Assembly: GCF_900107535.1 (NCBI RefSeq)
Contig: NZ_FNRA01000010.1
Span: 1 to 64,000 of the forward strand
DNA length: 64,000 nucleotides
Direction: 5' to 3'
DNA from: Pedobacter hartonius
GTDB lineage: Bacteria; Bacteroidota; Bacteroidia; Sphingobacteriales; Sphingobacteriaceae
The first letter of the stretch is position 1; every line of letters begins with the position of its first letter. Position numbers and translations under genes: made by a program. This document shows positions 27,959 through 37,045 of this stretch, piece after piece. The notes beneath the pieces were generated by a model that saw nothing but the letters and a program-made list of their open reading frames with translations, was not told the origin of the DNA and did no database searches.

Positions 27959-28513
27959 ATGGTTTTAGAAGAACTCAACCATCATCAGCAAACTACAAAC
28001 AGGGTAATCGCCACACTCGTTCCGGATATTGAAAAAGGCTGCGAAATGGTTACCTCCGTGCTGCAGGCCGGGGGAAAGATCCTGCTTGCAGGAAATGGCG
28101 GAAGTGCCGCTGATGCCCAGCACATTGCCGCGGAACTGGCAGGCAGGTATGTGAAAGAGCGAAAAGCCCTTCCGGGAATTGCACTCACTGTAGATACATC
28201 GGCCATGACAGCGATCAGTAATGACTATGGTTTCGACTTTGTGTTTTCCAGACAACTAGAGGCACTGGCCCGCGAGAATGATCTTTTTATAGCGATATCG
28301 ACCAGTGGAAACAGCAGGAACATCATCCATGCCCTGCATACGGCCAAAGAACTGGGCTGCAAAACCATAGGCTTATCCGGAAGGGACGGCGGGGAAATGA
28401 ACGGCCTCTGTGATCTCAACATCGTGGTACCCGACGAAACCACTGCGAGAATCCAGGAAATGCATATCCTCATCGGTCATATTTTCTGCAATGCCGTAGA
28501 TCTGAATTATTAA
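27959..28513 (+). CDS. gmhA: Sedoheptulose 7-phosphate isomerase
   Basis: The 184-residue SIS-fold enzyme converts sedoheptulose 7-phosphate to heptose 7-phosphate, the first committed step of ADP-heptose synthesis. Motifs are LLAGNGGSAADAQHIAAELAG (about 40-60), AISTSGNSRNII and the ATTARIQEMHILIGHIFC helix with active-site residues. Length normal. Embedded between rfaE1 and rfaE2. Confidence 0.94.
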   Translation: MVLEELNHHQQTTNRVIATLVPDIEKGCEMVTSVLQAGGKILLAGNGGSAADAQHIAAELAGRYVKERKALPGIALTVDTSAMTAISNDYGFDFVFSRQLEALARENDLFIAISTSGNSRNIIHALHTAKELGCKTIGLSGRDGGEMNGLCDLNIVVPDETTARIQEMHILIGHIFCNAVDLNY

Positions 28514-28523
28514 ACCCGTTACG

Positions 28524-29015
28524 ATGAACAGTCAGGATACTTTAAACCAAAAAATAGTTTCTTCTGCCCGTTTAGCAGAACTTGTTGCCGGATGGAAAGC
28601 AGAAGGAAAGAAAATTGTCTTTACCAATGGCTGTTTTGATCTGCTGCATGCGGGTCATATCGCGTATTTGTCTGAAGCTGCCGACCTGGGCGACAAACTC
28701 ATTGTTGCGCTGAACAGCGACAGCTCGGTACAATGTATCAAAGGACCTGCAAGGCCCATTAACAATGAGCATACCCGTGCTTCCCTGCTGGCAGCTATGT
28801 TCTTCATAGACGCCGTGGTGTTATTCAGCGAAGATACTCCCCTGGAAGTCATTAAAACGGTACTGCCTGCAGTACTTGTAAAGGGCGGGGATTATAAGGC
28901 GGAAGACATTGTAGGTGCCGCAGAAACGATTGCGAACGGAGGCAGGGTTGAAGTCCTGAGTTTCCTGACGGGATATTCCTCTACGGCCATCATCGAAAAG
29001 ATAAAGCATACCTAG
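28524..29015 (+). CDS. rfaE2: D-glycero-beta-D-manno-heptose 1-phosphate adenylyltransferase
   Basis: The 163-residue cytidylyltransferase-like enzyme makes ADP-heptose. The nucleotidyltransferase signature TNGCFDLLHAGHIAYL is at about residues 34-49, followed by LNSDSSVQCIKGPARPI and the GYSSTAIIEKI end. It overlaps the next gene by one base (TAGTG), a sign of translational coupling. Confidence 0.94.
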   Translation: MNSQDTLNQKIVSSARLAELVAGWKAEGKKIVFTNGCFDLLHAGHIAYLSEAADLGDKLIVALNSDSSVQCIKGPARPINNEHTRASLLAAMFFIDAVVLFSEDTPLEVIKTVLPAVLVKGGDYKAEDIVGAAETIANGGRVEVLSFLTGYSSTAIIEKIKHT

Positions 29016-29995
29016 TGAAAGCGCCAAAGAAAATACTGGTGATCAGGCTCAGTTCAATGGGCGATATTATTTATACCACACCCGTTGTGCGCTGTTTGAA
29101 ACAGCAGATACCCGGCTGCGAAGTCCACTTTCTGACCAAGGAGCAATTTAAGTATATCTATCAGCAGAATCCCTATCTCAGCAAGCTGCATCTCCTGAAA
29201 CCAAAATTAAAAGATACTATTCAGGATATCAAAGATGAAAAGTTTGACCTGATCATAGACCTGCACAATAACCTGCGTACCTCGATCATCAAAATCGCAA
29301 CGCAGATTCCCTCTTCTACCTACAAAAAAGACAGTATCAAAAAATGGCTGGCCTTAAAATTCAAATGGACCTCCCTCTTTTCGAAAGACCATCTGGTGGA
29401 CAGGTACCTGGAAACCGTGAAATTCCTCGGTGTGAAAAATGATGATAAACCGATCGATTATTACGTACGCAACCAGTACCGGATCGGGGAATTTCTCCCA
29501 CCTTCTCACCAGGCTCAGTTCATTGCCTTCGTCATCGGGGCTACCCATTTTACAAAACGGATGCCCAATGAGAAGATCATCGAGATCTGCCGGGGCAGTA
29601 AGCTGCCTGTGGTATTGCTGGGCGGAAACGATGTAAAAGACAATGCAACGGAGATCTGTAATGCCGTTGGCCCAAACGTCTATTCCACCTGCGGATTGAC
29701 CAATCTTGACCAGTCGGTCTTTATTGTTTCACAGGCCCATAAGGTCATCGGCTTTGATACCGGACTTACCCATATTGCGGAAGCATTTGATAAACCCATT
29801 GTTTCGGTATGGGGCGGAACAACACCCGAACTGCTGGGCGTATATCCTTACAAGGTCAAGGACTCGCTCATTGCAGGGATAGATTTATCCTGCAGGCCCT
29901 GCTCCAAATTTGGCCTGGAGCAATGCCCGCTCGGACATTTTAAGTGTATGAAAAACATTCCTGCGGCGGAAATTGTTAATTTTACAAATACCTAA
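29015..29995 (+). CDS. Glycosyltransferase family 9 protein (heptosyltransferase-like)
   Basis: The 326-residue GT-B enzyme starts at GTG 29015, overlapping the rfaE2 stop. The N-terminal KKILVIRLSSMGDIIYTTPVVRCL is the GT9 signature, and the C-terminal half carries GFDTGLTHIAEAFDKPIVSVWGG, the donor-binding region. A Cys-rich segment near the end (CRPCSKFGLEQCPLGHFKCM) is common in this family. It probably adds heptose to lipid A-core, using the ADP-heptose made by its neighbours. Confidence 0.92.
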   Translation: MKAPKKILVIRLSSMGDIIYTTPVVRCLKQQIPGCEVHFLTKEQFKYIYQQNPYLSKLHLLKPKLKDTIQDIKDEKFDLIIDLHNNLRTSIIKIATQIPSSTYKKDSIKKWLALKFKWTSLFSKDHLVDRYLETVKFLGVKNDDKPIDYYVRNQYRIGEFLPPSHQAQFIAFVIGATHFTKRMPNEKIIEICRGSKLPVVLLGGNDVKDNATEICNAVGPNVYSTCGLTNLDQSVFIVSQAHKVIGFDTGLTHIAEAFDKPIVSVWGGTTPELLGVYPYKVKDSLIAGIDLSCRPCSKFGLEQCPLGHFKCMKNIPAAEIVNFTNT

Positions 29996-30004
29996 AGCAA
30001 CCGA

Positions 30005-30505
30005 ATGGCCAAACAACTTATAGTCGTACGACACGGAAAGTCAGATCAGGGCGAATATGGAATGTCTGATTTTGACAGGACATTAAACCATCGTGGCAAT
30101 AAAAATGCCCATGAAATGGCGGAAAGGATCATCCAGAAAGGCATTGTTCCTGAATTGATTGTAAGCAGTCCGGCGAAAAGGGCCTTAACTACAGCCAGAC
30201 ACTATGCCGACGTACTAAAAGTTCCTTACGGAGATATTCAGCTGGAGCCGACAGTGTACGAAGCAAATACTACTGCCCTGCTCCGGGTGATCAACCGCCT
30301 GCATAACGATTATGACCGCATTGCATTGTTTGGGCATAATCCCGGTTTTACAGAGCTGGTCAATTACCTGGCCGATGCAAAGATCTATAATCTGCCAACA
30401 GCAGGCGTAGTGGTGATAGATTTCCCGTTTGATGACTGGTCAATGGTAAGTCAGCATACAGGAAATGTGTTGTTATTCGATTCTCCGAAAAACGCCGACG
30501 ATTAA
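30005..30505 (+). CDS. sixA: SixA-like histidine phosphatase
   Basis: The 166-residue phosphoglycerate-mutase-fold phosphatase has the active-site RHGKSD at residues 9-14 and the second His in FGHNPGFTELV near 118. SixA dephosphorylates Hpt-type phosphohistidines in E. coli; the family is broader than that. It starts 9 bp after the GT9 gene. No GmhB-type phosphatase is in this operon, so a role there is possible but unproven. Its stop overlaps the convergent amn stop. Confidence 0.85.
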   Translation: MAKQLIVVRHGKSDQGEYGMSDFDRTLNHRGNKNAHEMAERIIQKGIVPELIVSSPAKRALTTARHYADVLKVPYGDIQLEPTVYEANTTALLRVINRLHNDYDRIALFGHNPGFTELVNYLADAKIYNLPTAGVVVIDFPFDDWSMVSQHTGNVLLFDSPKNADD

Positions 30506-31365
30506 AAATGAAGGTGTTTTACCGTGAGGCCGTTATTGATCAGCTGTTTTAAGGAATCAATACCTATTCTCAGGTGCGACTCTACATAATTGGTAGTCAC
30601 TGTACTATCGCTTTCTGCAGTTTTAACTCCCTCAGGGATCATTGGCTGATCAGAGACCAGTAACAACGCGCCGGTAGGTATTTTATTTGCGAAACCAGTG
30701 GTAAAGATAGTTGCGGTTTCCATATCTACGGCCATTGCCCTCAATGTTTTCAGGTATTTCTTAAATTCTTTGTCATGCTCCCAAACCCTGCGGTTAGTGG
30801 TATAACAGGTTCCTGTCCAGTAATCACGGGAGTGGTCACGGATGGTCGTAGATATTGCTTTCTGCAAGGCGAAAGCAGGTAATGCGGGCACTTCTGCGGG
30901 CATATAATCATTAGAAGTACCTTCACCTCTGATCGCGGCGATCGGCAGGATCAGATCACCCAGCTGGTTTTTCTTTTTCAATCCACCGCATTTCCCCAGA
31001 AACAAAACGGCCTTGGGGCTGATTGCACTCAGCAGGTCCATCATTGTGGCTGCCAGCGGGCTTCCCATACCAAAGTTGATGATCGTGATCCCATTGGCCG
31101 TTACGCTTTGCATGGGCTTATCCAGTCCCATAATCGGGGCATCATCATTCCACTCCGAGAACATCTGCACGTACTTGCTGAAATTGGTCAGCAGAATATA
31201 TTGTCCGAACTCTTCCAAAGGCCGGCCTGTATATCTTGGCAGCCAGTTTTTCACAATATCTCCTTTAGATTTCAGTCCGGATTTAACCGGCGATTCTACT
31301 TCTTTGATCTTTTTTGCTTTTTCTACGATGATCTCATCTTTTTTTACTTCTTTTTCTTCATTCAT
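30502..31365 (-). CDS. amn: AMP nucleosidase
   Basis: The 287-residue enzyme cleaves AMP to adenine and ribose 5-phosphate. It has a Lys/Glu-rich N-terminal tail (about 1-35) and then a nucleoside-phosphorylase-like core: INFGMGSPLAATMMDLL, FLGKCGGLKKKNQLGDLILP, AVDMETATIFTTGF with its active-site Glu, and LLVSDQPMIPEGVKT. This is the short Bacteroidota form without the N-terminal regulatory domain of E. coli Amn. The stop codons of amn and sixA overlap. Confidence 0.9.
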   Translation of the reverse strand: MNEEKEVKKDEIIVEKAKKIKEVESPVKSGLKSKGDIVKNWLPRYTGRPLEEFGQYILLTNFSKYVQMFSEWNDDAPIMGLDKPMQSVTANGITIINFGMGSPLAATMMDLLSAISPKAVLFLGKCGGLKKKNQLGDLILPIAAIRGEGTSNDYMPAEVPALPAFALQKAISTTIRDHSRDYWTGTCYTTNRRVWEHDKEFKKYLKTLRAMAVDMETATIFTTGFANKIPTGALLLVSDQPMIPEGVKTAESDSTVTTNYVESHLRIGIDSLKQLINNGLTVKHLHF

Positions 31366-31463
31366 ATCTATTCATTTTAATTCACATATTTTACCCCGCA
31401 AAGATCACCTGGCGCTGCATATGGCCAAGAGCTGCTGTGGGGTAAAATAACAAGGTAAAAAAA

Positions 31464-31484
31464 AATCCCCGTTAAACGGGGATT
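31464..31484 (-). terminator. Terminator after clpX
   Basis: AATCCCCG pairs with CGGGGATT around the loop TTAAA; on the minus strand a long T run follows. It ends the tig-clpP-clpX region just downstream of the clpX stop. Confidence 0.88.
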
Positions 31485-31490
31485 AAATTT

Positions 31491-32732
31491 TTATGCAGCT
31501 TTTAACTTTTTAAAGTCGGCCTTTTCAAATTTTTCAACCGCATAATCGAGCGAGATGACCAGCTCCTTTATACTGGTATCGGACGGTATGTCAAACATGG
31601 CATCCAGCATAATTGCTTCACAAATGGATCTTAATCCCCTTGCACCCAGTTTGTATTCCATCGCTTTATCCACGATAAAATCAAGAACATCGTCTTCGAA
31701 TACCAGTTTTACGCCTTCAAATTCAAACAGCTTCACATACTGGCGGAACAAAGAATTCTTTGGTTCGGTCAATATATTACGCAATGCCTGTTTATCCAGA
31801 GGATTCAGGTGCGTCAATACCGGCACACGGCCGATCAGTTCAGGTATCAGGCCAAATGATTTCAGATCCTGGGGAGTGATATACTTGTAAAGGTTATCGA
31901 GGTCAAGTTCCGTATCGTCCTTTTTTACTTTGTATCCTACTGCCTGTGTACGTAATCTGTTGGCAATCTTACGCTCAATACCATCAAACGCTCCACCGCA
32001 GATAAACAGGATATTATTGGTGTTTACCGGAATCATTTTCTGGTCAGGATGTTTACGTCCTCCCTGAGGGGGAACATTCACGACAGTACCTTCCAGGATC
32101 TTTAACAATGCCTGTTGTACGCCTTCACCAGATACATCTCTTGTGATAGAGGGGTTATCGCTTTTACGCGCCACCTTATCCACCTCATCGATATAAACAA
32201 TTCCACGTTCTGCAGAAGCCACATCATAATCCGCAGCCTGAAGCAAACGGGTAAGGATACTTTCCACATCTTCACCTACATATCCTGCTTCTGTCAATAC
32301 CGTAGCATCACAGATACAGAAGGGCACATGCAGGATCTTGGCAATAGTTTTCGCCAGTAACGTTTTACCCGTACCAGTTTCGCCAACCAGCATAATATTG
32401 GATTTTTCGATCTCTACCTCATCGGCCTTGTCTACCTTCTGCCCTAACCTTTTATAGTGGTTATACACAGCTACTGACAGCACCTTCTTGGCATCATCCT
32501 GACCAATAACATACTGATCAATATGTGCCTTAATCTCCATTGGTTTGAGCAGGGTAACTGATGCATCAAGGCCTTTCGACTGTTTATTGCCGAATTCCTG
32601 CAGCACCAGTTGATGAGCCTGAGTAACGCATTTATCACAAATGTATGCATCAAGCCCTTCAATAAGCATCAACGTATCCTGCTTACTTGAACCGCAAAAA
32701 GAGCAACGGGATTCTTTTGTTTGTTTAGCCAT
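31491..32732 (-). CDS. clpX: ATP-dependent Clp protease ATP-binding subunit ClpX
   Basis: The 413-residue AAA+ unfoldase. The N-terminal C4 zinc finger is at about residues 10-40 (CSFCG, then CDKC), Walker A GETGTGKT near 118, pore loop GYVGEDVE, Walker B IVYIDEVDK, and a C-terminal sensor 2 GARGLRSI. It feeds substrates to ClpP, whose gene ends 3 bp upstream. Intact. Confidence 0.97.
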   Translation of the reverse strand: MAKQTKESRCSFCGSSKQDTLMLIEGLDAYICDKCVTQAHQLVLQEFGNKQSKGLDASVTLLKPMEIKAHIDQYVIGQDDAKKVLSVAVYNHYKRLGQKVDKADEVEIEKSNIMLVGETGTGKTLLAKTIAKILHVPFCICDATVLTEAGYVGEDVESILTRLLQAADYDVASAERGIVYIDEVDKVARKSDNPSITRDVSGEGVQQALLKILEGTVVNVPPQGGRKHPDQKMIPVNTNNILFICGGAFDGIERKIANRLRTQAVGYKVKKDDTELDLDNLYKYITPQDLKSFGLIPELIGRVPVLTHLNPLDKQALRNILTEPKNSLFRQYVKLFEFEGVKLVFEDDVLDFIVDKAMEYKLGARGLRSICEAIMLDAMFDIPSDTSIKELVISLDYAVEKFEKADFKKLKAA

Positions 32733-32735
32733 TAT

Positions 32736-33431
32736 CTATTTTTTATCCGTATTGGAACCTAATACTTCGTCAATCATTCCAAAGCTTTTGGCTTCATCGG
32801 CTTTCATCCAGTAATCACGGTCTGAAGCTTTTTCTACCCATTCGTATGTTTGGCCGGAATGATCAGAAATAATATCATACAATTCTTTTTTCAATTTCAG
32901 CATTTCCCTTAAGTTGATCTCCATATCTGAAGCAACACCCTGAGAACCTCCTGAAGGCTGGTGGATCATTACACGGGAGTGAGGTAACGCTGCGCGTTTT
33001 CCTTTGGCTCCTGCAACTAACAATACTGCACCCATTGAAGCAGCCATACCTGTACAGATTGTAGCTACATCAGGAGTAATATACTGCATTGTATCATAAA
33101 TGCCTAATCCTGCATAAACAGAACCACCTGGTGAGTTGATATAAATCTGTATATCCCTGTTGTTATCGGTTGACTGAAGGAACAGCAATTGTGCCTGGAT
33201 GATATTGGCATTGCCATCATGAATGGCGTCACCCAGGAAGATGATCCTGTCCATCATCAGACGGGAGAATACATCCATTTGCGCAACATTCAGCTGACGT
33301 TCTTCAATGATGTAAGGAGTCATGCTTTTAGGAGACATATTGGTTTGGCCAATATAACGATCAACGTTTAAGCCGTTAATACGGTGATGTTTAACTGCGT
33401 ACTTTCTAAATTCGTCTTTATCTATATTCAT
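32736..33431 (-). CDS. clpP: ATP-dependent Clp protease proteolytic subunit
   Basis: The 231-residue serine protease has the Ser in GMAASMGAVLL, His in HSRVMIHQPSGG and Asp in ASDRDYWMKADEA. The N-terminal ~35 residues before the conserved start of the mature domain are long, as usual in Bacteroidota. In a tig-clpP-clpX cluster, with clpX 3 bp downstream. Confidence 0.97.
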   Translation of the reverse strand: MNIDKDEFRKYAVKHHRINGLNVDRYIGQTNMSPKSMTPYIIEERQLNVAQMDVFSRLMMDRIIFLGDAIHDGNANIIQAQLLFLQSTDNNRDIQIYINSPGGSVYAGLGIYDTMQYITPDVATICTGMAASMGAVLLVAGAKGKRAALPHSRVMIHQPSGGSQGVASDMEINLREMLKLKKELYDIISDHSGQTYEWVEKASDRDYWMKADEAKSFGMIDEVLGSNTDKK

Positions 33432-33538
33432 TGTTATAATAATATATATTAATTTATTTGTCGTTTATCATTGCCAAAGTAATCAAACTAAGTTGGCAAT
33501 TTATTTGGGTATTGTAAAATTTAAATTAGCGGATATAA

Positions 33539-33569
33539 ATAAGGCGGCCTTAAATTAAAGCCGCCTTAT
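33539..33569 (-). terminator. Hairpin between tig and clpP
   Basis: ATAAGGCGGC pairs with GCCGCCTTAT (10 bp, 11-nt loop). The T tract on the minus side is weak, so it may only partly stop tig transcripts before clpP. Confidence 0.65.
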
Positions 33570-33605
33570 CATAAGATTAAGAATTTGAGTAATCTTATTA
33601 AAAGA

Positions 33606-34952
33606 TTAATTCATTTCTATAAATTTATTATAAGCTATATCTTTTTGGTCTAAAGTGGCAACCGATTGAATGTATTCAAAAACCTTAATGGCTTTTACTT
33701 CTTCAAAAATGCGGTTCGCATTGTCTTTTTCCTGAAGGAAAGTAGCTGTATATTCAGCCAGCTGTTCTTCAGGAAGCGGAGCAGGACTATACATTTTGAA
33801 TTGCGCATCCAAACGTTGCTTAGCGGTTGCGAATACATCTTCGTATTTAATTTCGAGACTGTTGTCTTTAATGATCTTGTTTTCAATCAAAGTCCATTTT
33901 AAGTTTTTCGCGAAATCGTCATATCCTTCAGCCAGTTCAGCATCAGATAATTTCTCATTCGTAGCTTTCAGCCATTTGCGCAAAAACTCATCAGGCAAGT
34001 CCATTTTCACACTTTCAGTCAATTGAGTGTACATATCGTTCTGCAGTTTGCGGTCCGCATCCTGTTTGAACATACCTTCAATTTCTTCTGTGATCTTTGC
34101 AGTAAAACCAGCTTCGTCAGTCACTACACCTTCACCAAATATTTTATCAAAGAACTCCTGGTTCAAATCCGCTTCTTCCAGACGGTTTACATTTTTAACC
34201 GTCACCTGGAAGTTAGACTTCAGATCTTTGGCTTCTTCTTCACCGATGTTCAATAATTTAGCAATTACTGTTTCATTGTTGTCAAAAGCTTTCTGAACGT
34301 CCAATTCAAATACGTCGTCTTTTTTCCTGCCGGTCAGAGATTTTAAAATCGCTTTATCTTTAACCAGGTCTAAACGGATAGAGCCAGTACTATTGATACC
34401 ACCTTCAAAAACTGAACCATCAGGAGAAAGTTGTGCTAATTCGGCATAAAGTACATCTTCGTCTGCCGAAACTTCCGGGTTTGACATTTTGCCATAGCTG
34501 CGACGGATATTTTTGATACGTGAAGCGAGGGTTTCTTCGTCTGCTTTTACATTGTACTGAACGAATTTATCTTTTGATGTGATGGTGATATCAACAGCCG
34601 GAGCAAGACCAATTTCATAGTCGAACTCAAACTCATCGGCACCGTCCCATTTAAAATCTTTTGAATCATCCATTACCGGCACAGGCTGACCAAGGATCTC
34701 CACTTTGCTGTCTGTTAAAAATTTGTTAAGGTTTTCACTTAACAATGTATTTATAGTTTCGATAAGGATGCTTTTGCCATACATTTTTTTGATATGTGCA
34801 GCTGGCACCATTCCTTTACGAAAACCTGGAAGATTAGATTTCTTGGCTTGTTCTTTTATAGACTTGTCGACCTTTTCAGTATAATCTTCAGGCGAAATTT
34901 TAATTTTTACAACTGCGTTTAAGTCGTCAATTTTTTCCTGTGTAATATTCAT
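33606..34952 (-). CDS. tig: Trigger factor
   Basis: The 448-residue ribosome-bound chaperone. The N-terminal domain has the ribosome-binding segment (LPGFRKGMVPAAHIKKMYG, about 40-58). The middle region corresponds to the PPIase domain but is divergent, and the C-terminal helical arms follow (about 260-440). The weakly conserved PPIase domain is normal in Bacteroidota. Upstream member of the tig-clpP-clpX cluster. Confidence 0.92.
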   Translation of the reverse strand: MNITQEKIDDLNAVVKIKISPEDYTEKVDKSIKEQAKKSNLPGFRKGMVPAAHIKKMYGKSILIETINTLLSENLNKFLTDSKVEILGQPVPVMDDSKDFKWDGADEFEFDYEIGLAPAVDITITSKDKFVQYNVKADEETLASRIKNIRRSYGKMSNPEVSADEDVLYAELAQLSPDGSVFEGGINSTGSIRLDLVKDKAILKSLTGRKKDDVFELDVQKAFDNNETVIAKLLNIGEEEAKDLKSNFQVTVKNVNRLEEADLNQEFFDKIFGEGVVTDEAGFTAKITEEIEGMFKQDADRKLQNDMYTQLTESVKMDLPDEFLRKWLKATNEKLSDAELAEGYDDFAKNLKWTLIENKIIKDNSLEIKYEDVFATAKQRLDAQFKMYSPAPLPEEQLAEYTATFLQEKDNANRIFEEVKAIKVFEYIQSVATLDQKDIAYNKFIEMN

Positions 34953-35206
34953 CTTTCTGAATCAATGTTTTAAAATGTCTTTTAATCAAAAATCCAGCCG
35001 ATATGCTGCCGGATGGTTGTAGGGTGCCAAAAGTATTATTTTTTCCCGAATTAGACGATTTAAATGTCAATTTGTCTGCCGGGCACAGCTTTACCTGCAA
35101 TTACGGCTTCGGAAACAAAGGTCTTCGTCCTTAACAAATCCTTAACACCGGCATTACTGCCCGGTAATCCCGGAATGATATTTTGGGCGCTTAACCCCAT
35201 AACCGT

Positions 35207-36724
35207 ATGAAGAATACACTACTGCTCTTACTTCTGCTGCTGACTTTTGCAGGATGTAAAAAAGACAAACAAGATTCTGCCGCTGAGGGCGAGTTCTTTG
35301 TAAATGAAGATGCTGCTACATTTTCACAAATCAGCTCTCTTGACATTGGCGATACCGGAGCTGCCGAGATCACTGCCTTTGATCCGGCTACAAACCGCCT
35401 CTTTGTGGTAAATAACGGAACTGTTAATAAAATTGACGTGATCGATTTTAAGGATCCCGCAAACATGAAGGTCATTGGCTCTATCAGTATGGCACCTTAT
35501 GGAGGCGCAGTAAACAGCGTAGCCGTTTCAGATGGCAAGCTCGCTGCTGCTATAGAATCACTGGATAAGCAGGCAAATGGTAAGGTGGCCGTGTTTAAAA
35601 CGAGCGACTATAGCGAGATCAAAGTGATCAGCGTTGGCGCATTACCAGATATGATCACCTTCTCCCCTGACGGAAAATACATCCTGACAGCAAATGAAGG
35701 CGAGCCCAATGATGCCTATACCGTTGATCCTGCCGGCACAGTTTCCATCATTTCAGTAAATGATAATTATGCAGTCAGCACCCTCGATTTTTCCAGCCTG
35801 GCTGGTCAGCAGGCTGCCCTGACGGCCAAGGGATTCAGGATATTTGGCGTTGGCAAGGATTTCGTGAAAGATATTGAACCGGAATATATTACGGTATCTG
35901 CCGACTCAAAAACTGCCTGGATCACTTTGCAGGAGAACAATGCGATTGCAAAACTGGACCTTAGTTCAAAAACGATCACGAATATCTTTCCTTTAGGCTT
36001 TAAAGATTACAATGCGGATGGTAACGAGATTGATCTGAGTGACCAGGACAGCAAAACGGCACTGGCAAAATGGAACGTTAAAGGAATATATATGCCGGAC
36101 GGAATAGCGGTAATAGAATCTGGTGGCACACCTTACCTTTTTACCGCCAATGAAGGTGATTCAAGAGAATATACGGGTCTGACAGAAGTAAAAAGGGCAA
36201 AATCAGTGAAGCTTGACCCAACCCTGTTTCCAACGGCAGCTCTCCTGCAGCAGGATGCCCAGTTAGGCAGGTTAAATATCACCACCACGCTTGGCGATAC
36301 CGATGGAGATGGTGATTTCGACGCGCTGTACTCCCTTGGAGCCCGTTCTTTCAGCGTATGGAATGGGAATGACGGTTCGCAGCTATTCGACAGCAAGAAT
36401 GAACTTGATGTAAAAACCATCGCCGCAGGTGTTTACGATGATACCAGGAGTGATGACAAATCGGTAGAGCCTGAAGGCATAACCATTGGTAAGATCGGCA
36501 ATAAAAATGTAGCCTTTGTAGGCATGGAAAGAGCAGATGCGGTAGCAGTTTATGACGTGACAGTTCCAACCAAGCCCGTTTTTCTGCAGCTGCTGAAATG
36601 TGGTGATGCCCCTGAGGGAGTGCTGATCATACCTGCAAAAGACAGCCCGACAAAAAAGAGCCTGCTCGTAGTGAGCAGTGAAAATGACGGCGTAATCACA
36701 GTTTACACGCCAAAAACCATTTAA
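35207..36724 (+). CDS. Choice-of-anchor I family lipoprotein
   Basis: The 505-residue protein has a lipobox (TFAGCKKDK) after a leucine-rich signal. The rest is a beta-propeller-like series of repeats with ITFSPDGKYILTANEGEPNDAY, YLFTANEGDSREY and a late VEPEGITIGKIGNKNVAFVGMERA, typical of the choice-of-anchor I family related to alkaline-phosphatase-like surface proteins. A Ca-binding-like DTDGDGDFD is near residue 365. Probably exposed on the outer membrane. Function not established; the convergent neighbour is also a predicted propeller-type lipoprotein. Confidence 0.85.
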   Translation: MKNTLLLLLLLLTFAGCKKDKQDSAAEGEFFVNEDAATFSQISSLDIGDTGAAEITAFDPATNRLFVVNNGTVNKIDVIDFKDPANMKVIGSISMAPYGGAVNSVAVSDGKLAAAIESLDKQANGKVAVFKTSDYSEIKVISVGALPDMITFSPDGKYILTANEGEPNDAYTVDPAGTVSIISVNDNYAVSTLDFSSLAGQQAALTAKGFRIFGVGKDFVKDIEPEYITVSADSKTAWITLQENNAIAKLDLSSKTITNIFPLGFKDYNADGNEIDLSDQDSKTALAKWNVKGIYMPDGIAVIESGGTPYLFTANEGDSREYTGLTEVKRAKSVKLDPTLFPTAALLQQDAQLGRLNITTTLGDTDGDGDFDALYSLGARSFSVWNGNDGSQLFDSKNELDVKTIAAGVYDDTRSDDKSVEPEGITIGKIGNKNVAFVGMERADAVAVYDVTVPTKPVFLQLLKCGDAPEGVLIIPAKDSPTKKSLLVVSSENDGVITVYTPKTI

Positions 36725-37045
36725 CTTTTAGTGCTGGTGGGTACACTGGCGCGTAAGGGATACTACCAGGCGGTACCACTGGTAATATACTGATCTGCTA
36801 AAAATAGTAAGGAGATCGTAAACCAGTCCTGCCGGGCATAGCCCGAAGTTACCTTTTAATTACCCCGGCTATACCTCAGCTATACCTACGGGGGTATAGC
36901 TGAGGTATAGCCGGGGTATGATTTGAGTACATCTGAAGTATGCCTGATCAGACCAGACTAACAACAAGATACAACCTGTATCATTCCTATGATAAGGCCA
37001 TTACCGGGCCGTTACAGCATCGTATGCGATACCTTGCTGATGAGG
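36725..37045. repeat. Intergenic region with a perfect 26-bp inverted repeat
   Basis: No gene is seen between these convergent genes. Positions 36861-36886 and 36893-36918 form a perfect 26-bp inverted repeat around a 6-nt loop (TACGGG). Each arm itself repeats the GGTATAGC motif with a spacing of about 13 bp. It could fold as a strong bidirectional terminator, but no T tract follows. A smaller TACCAG/CTGGTA pairing lies near 36765-36786. Confidence 0.75.
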
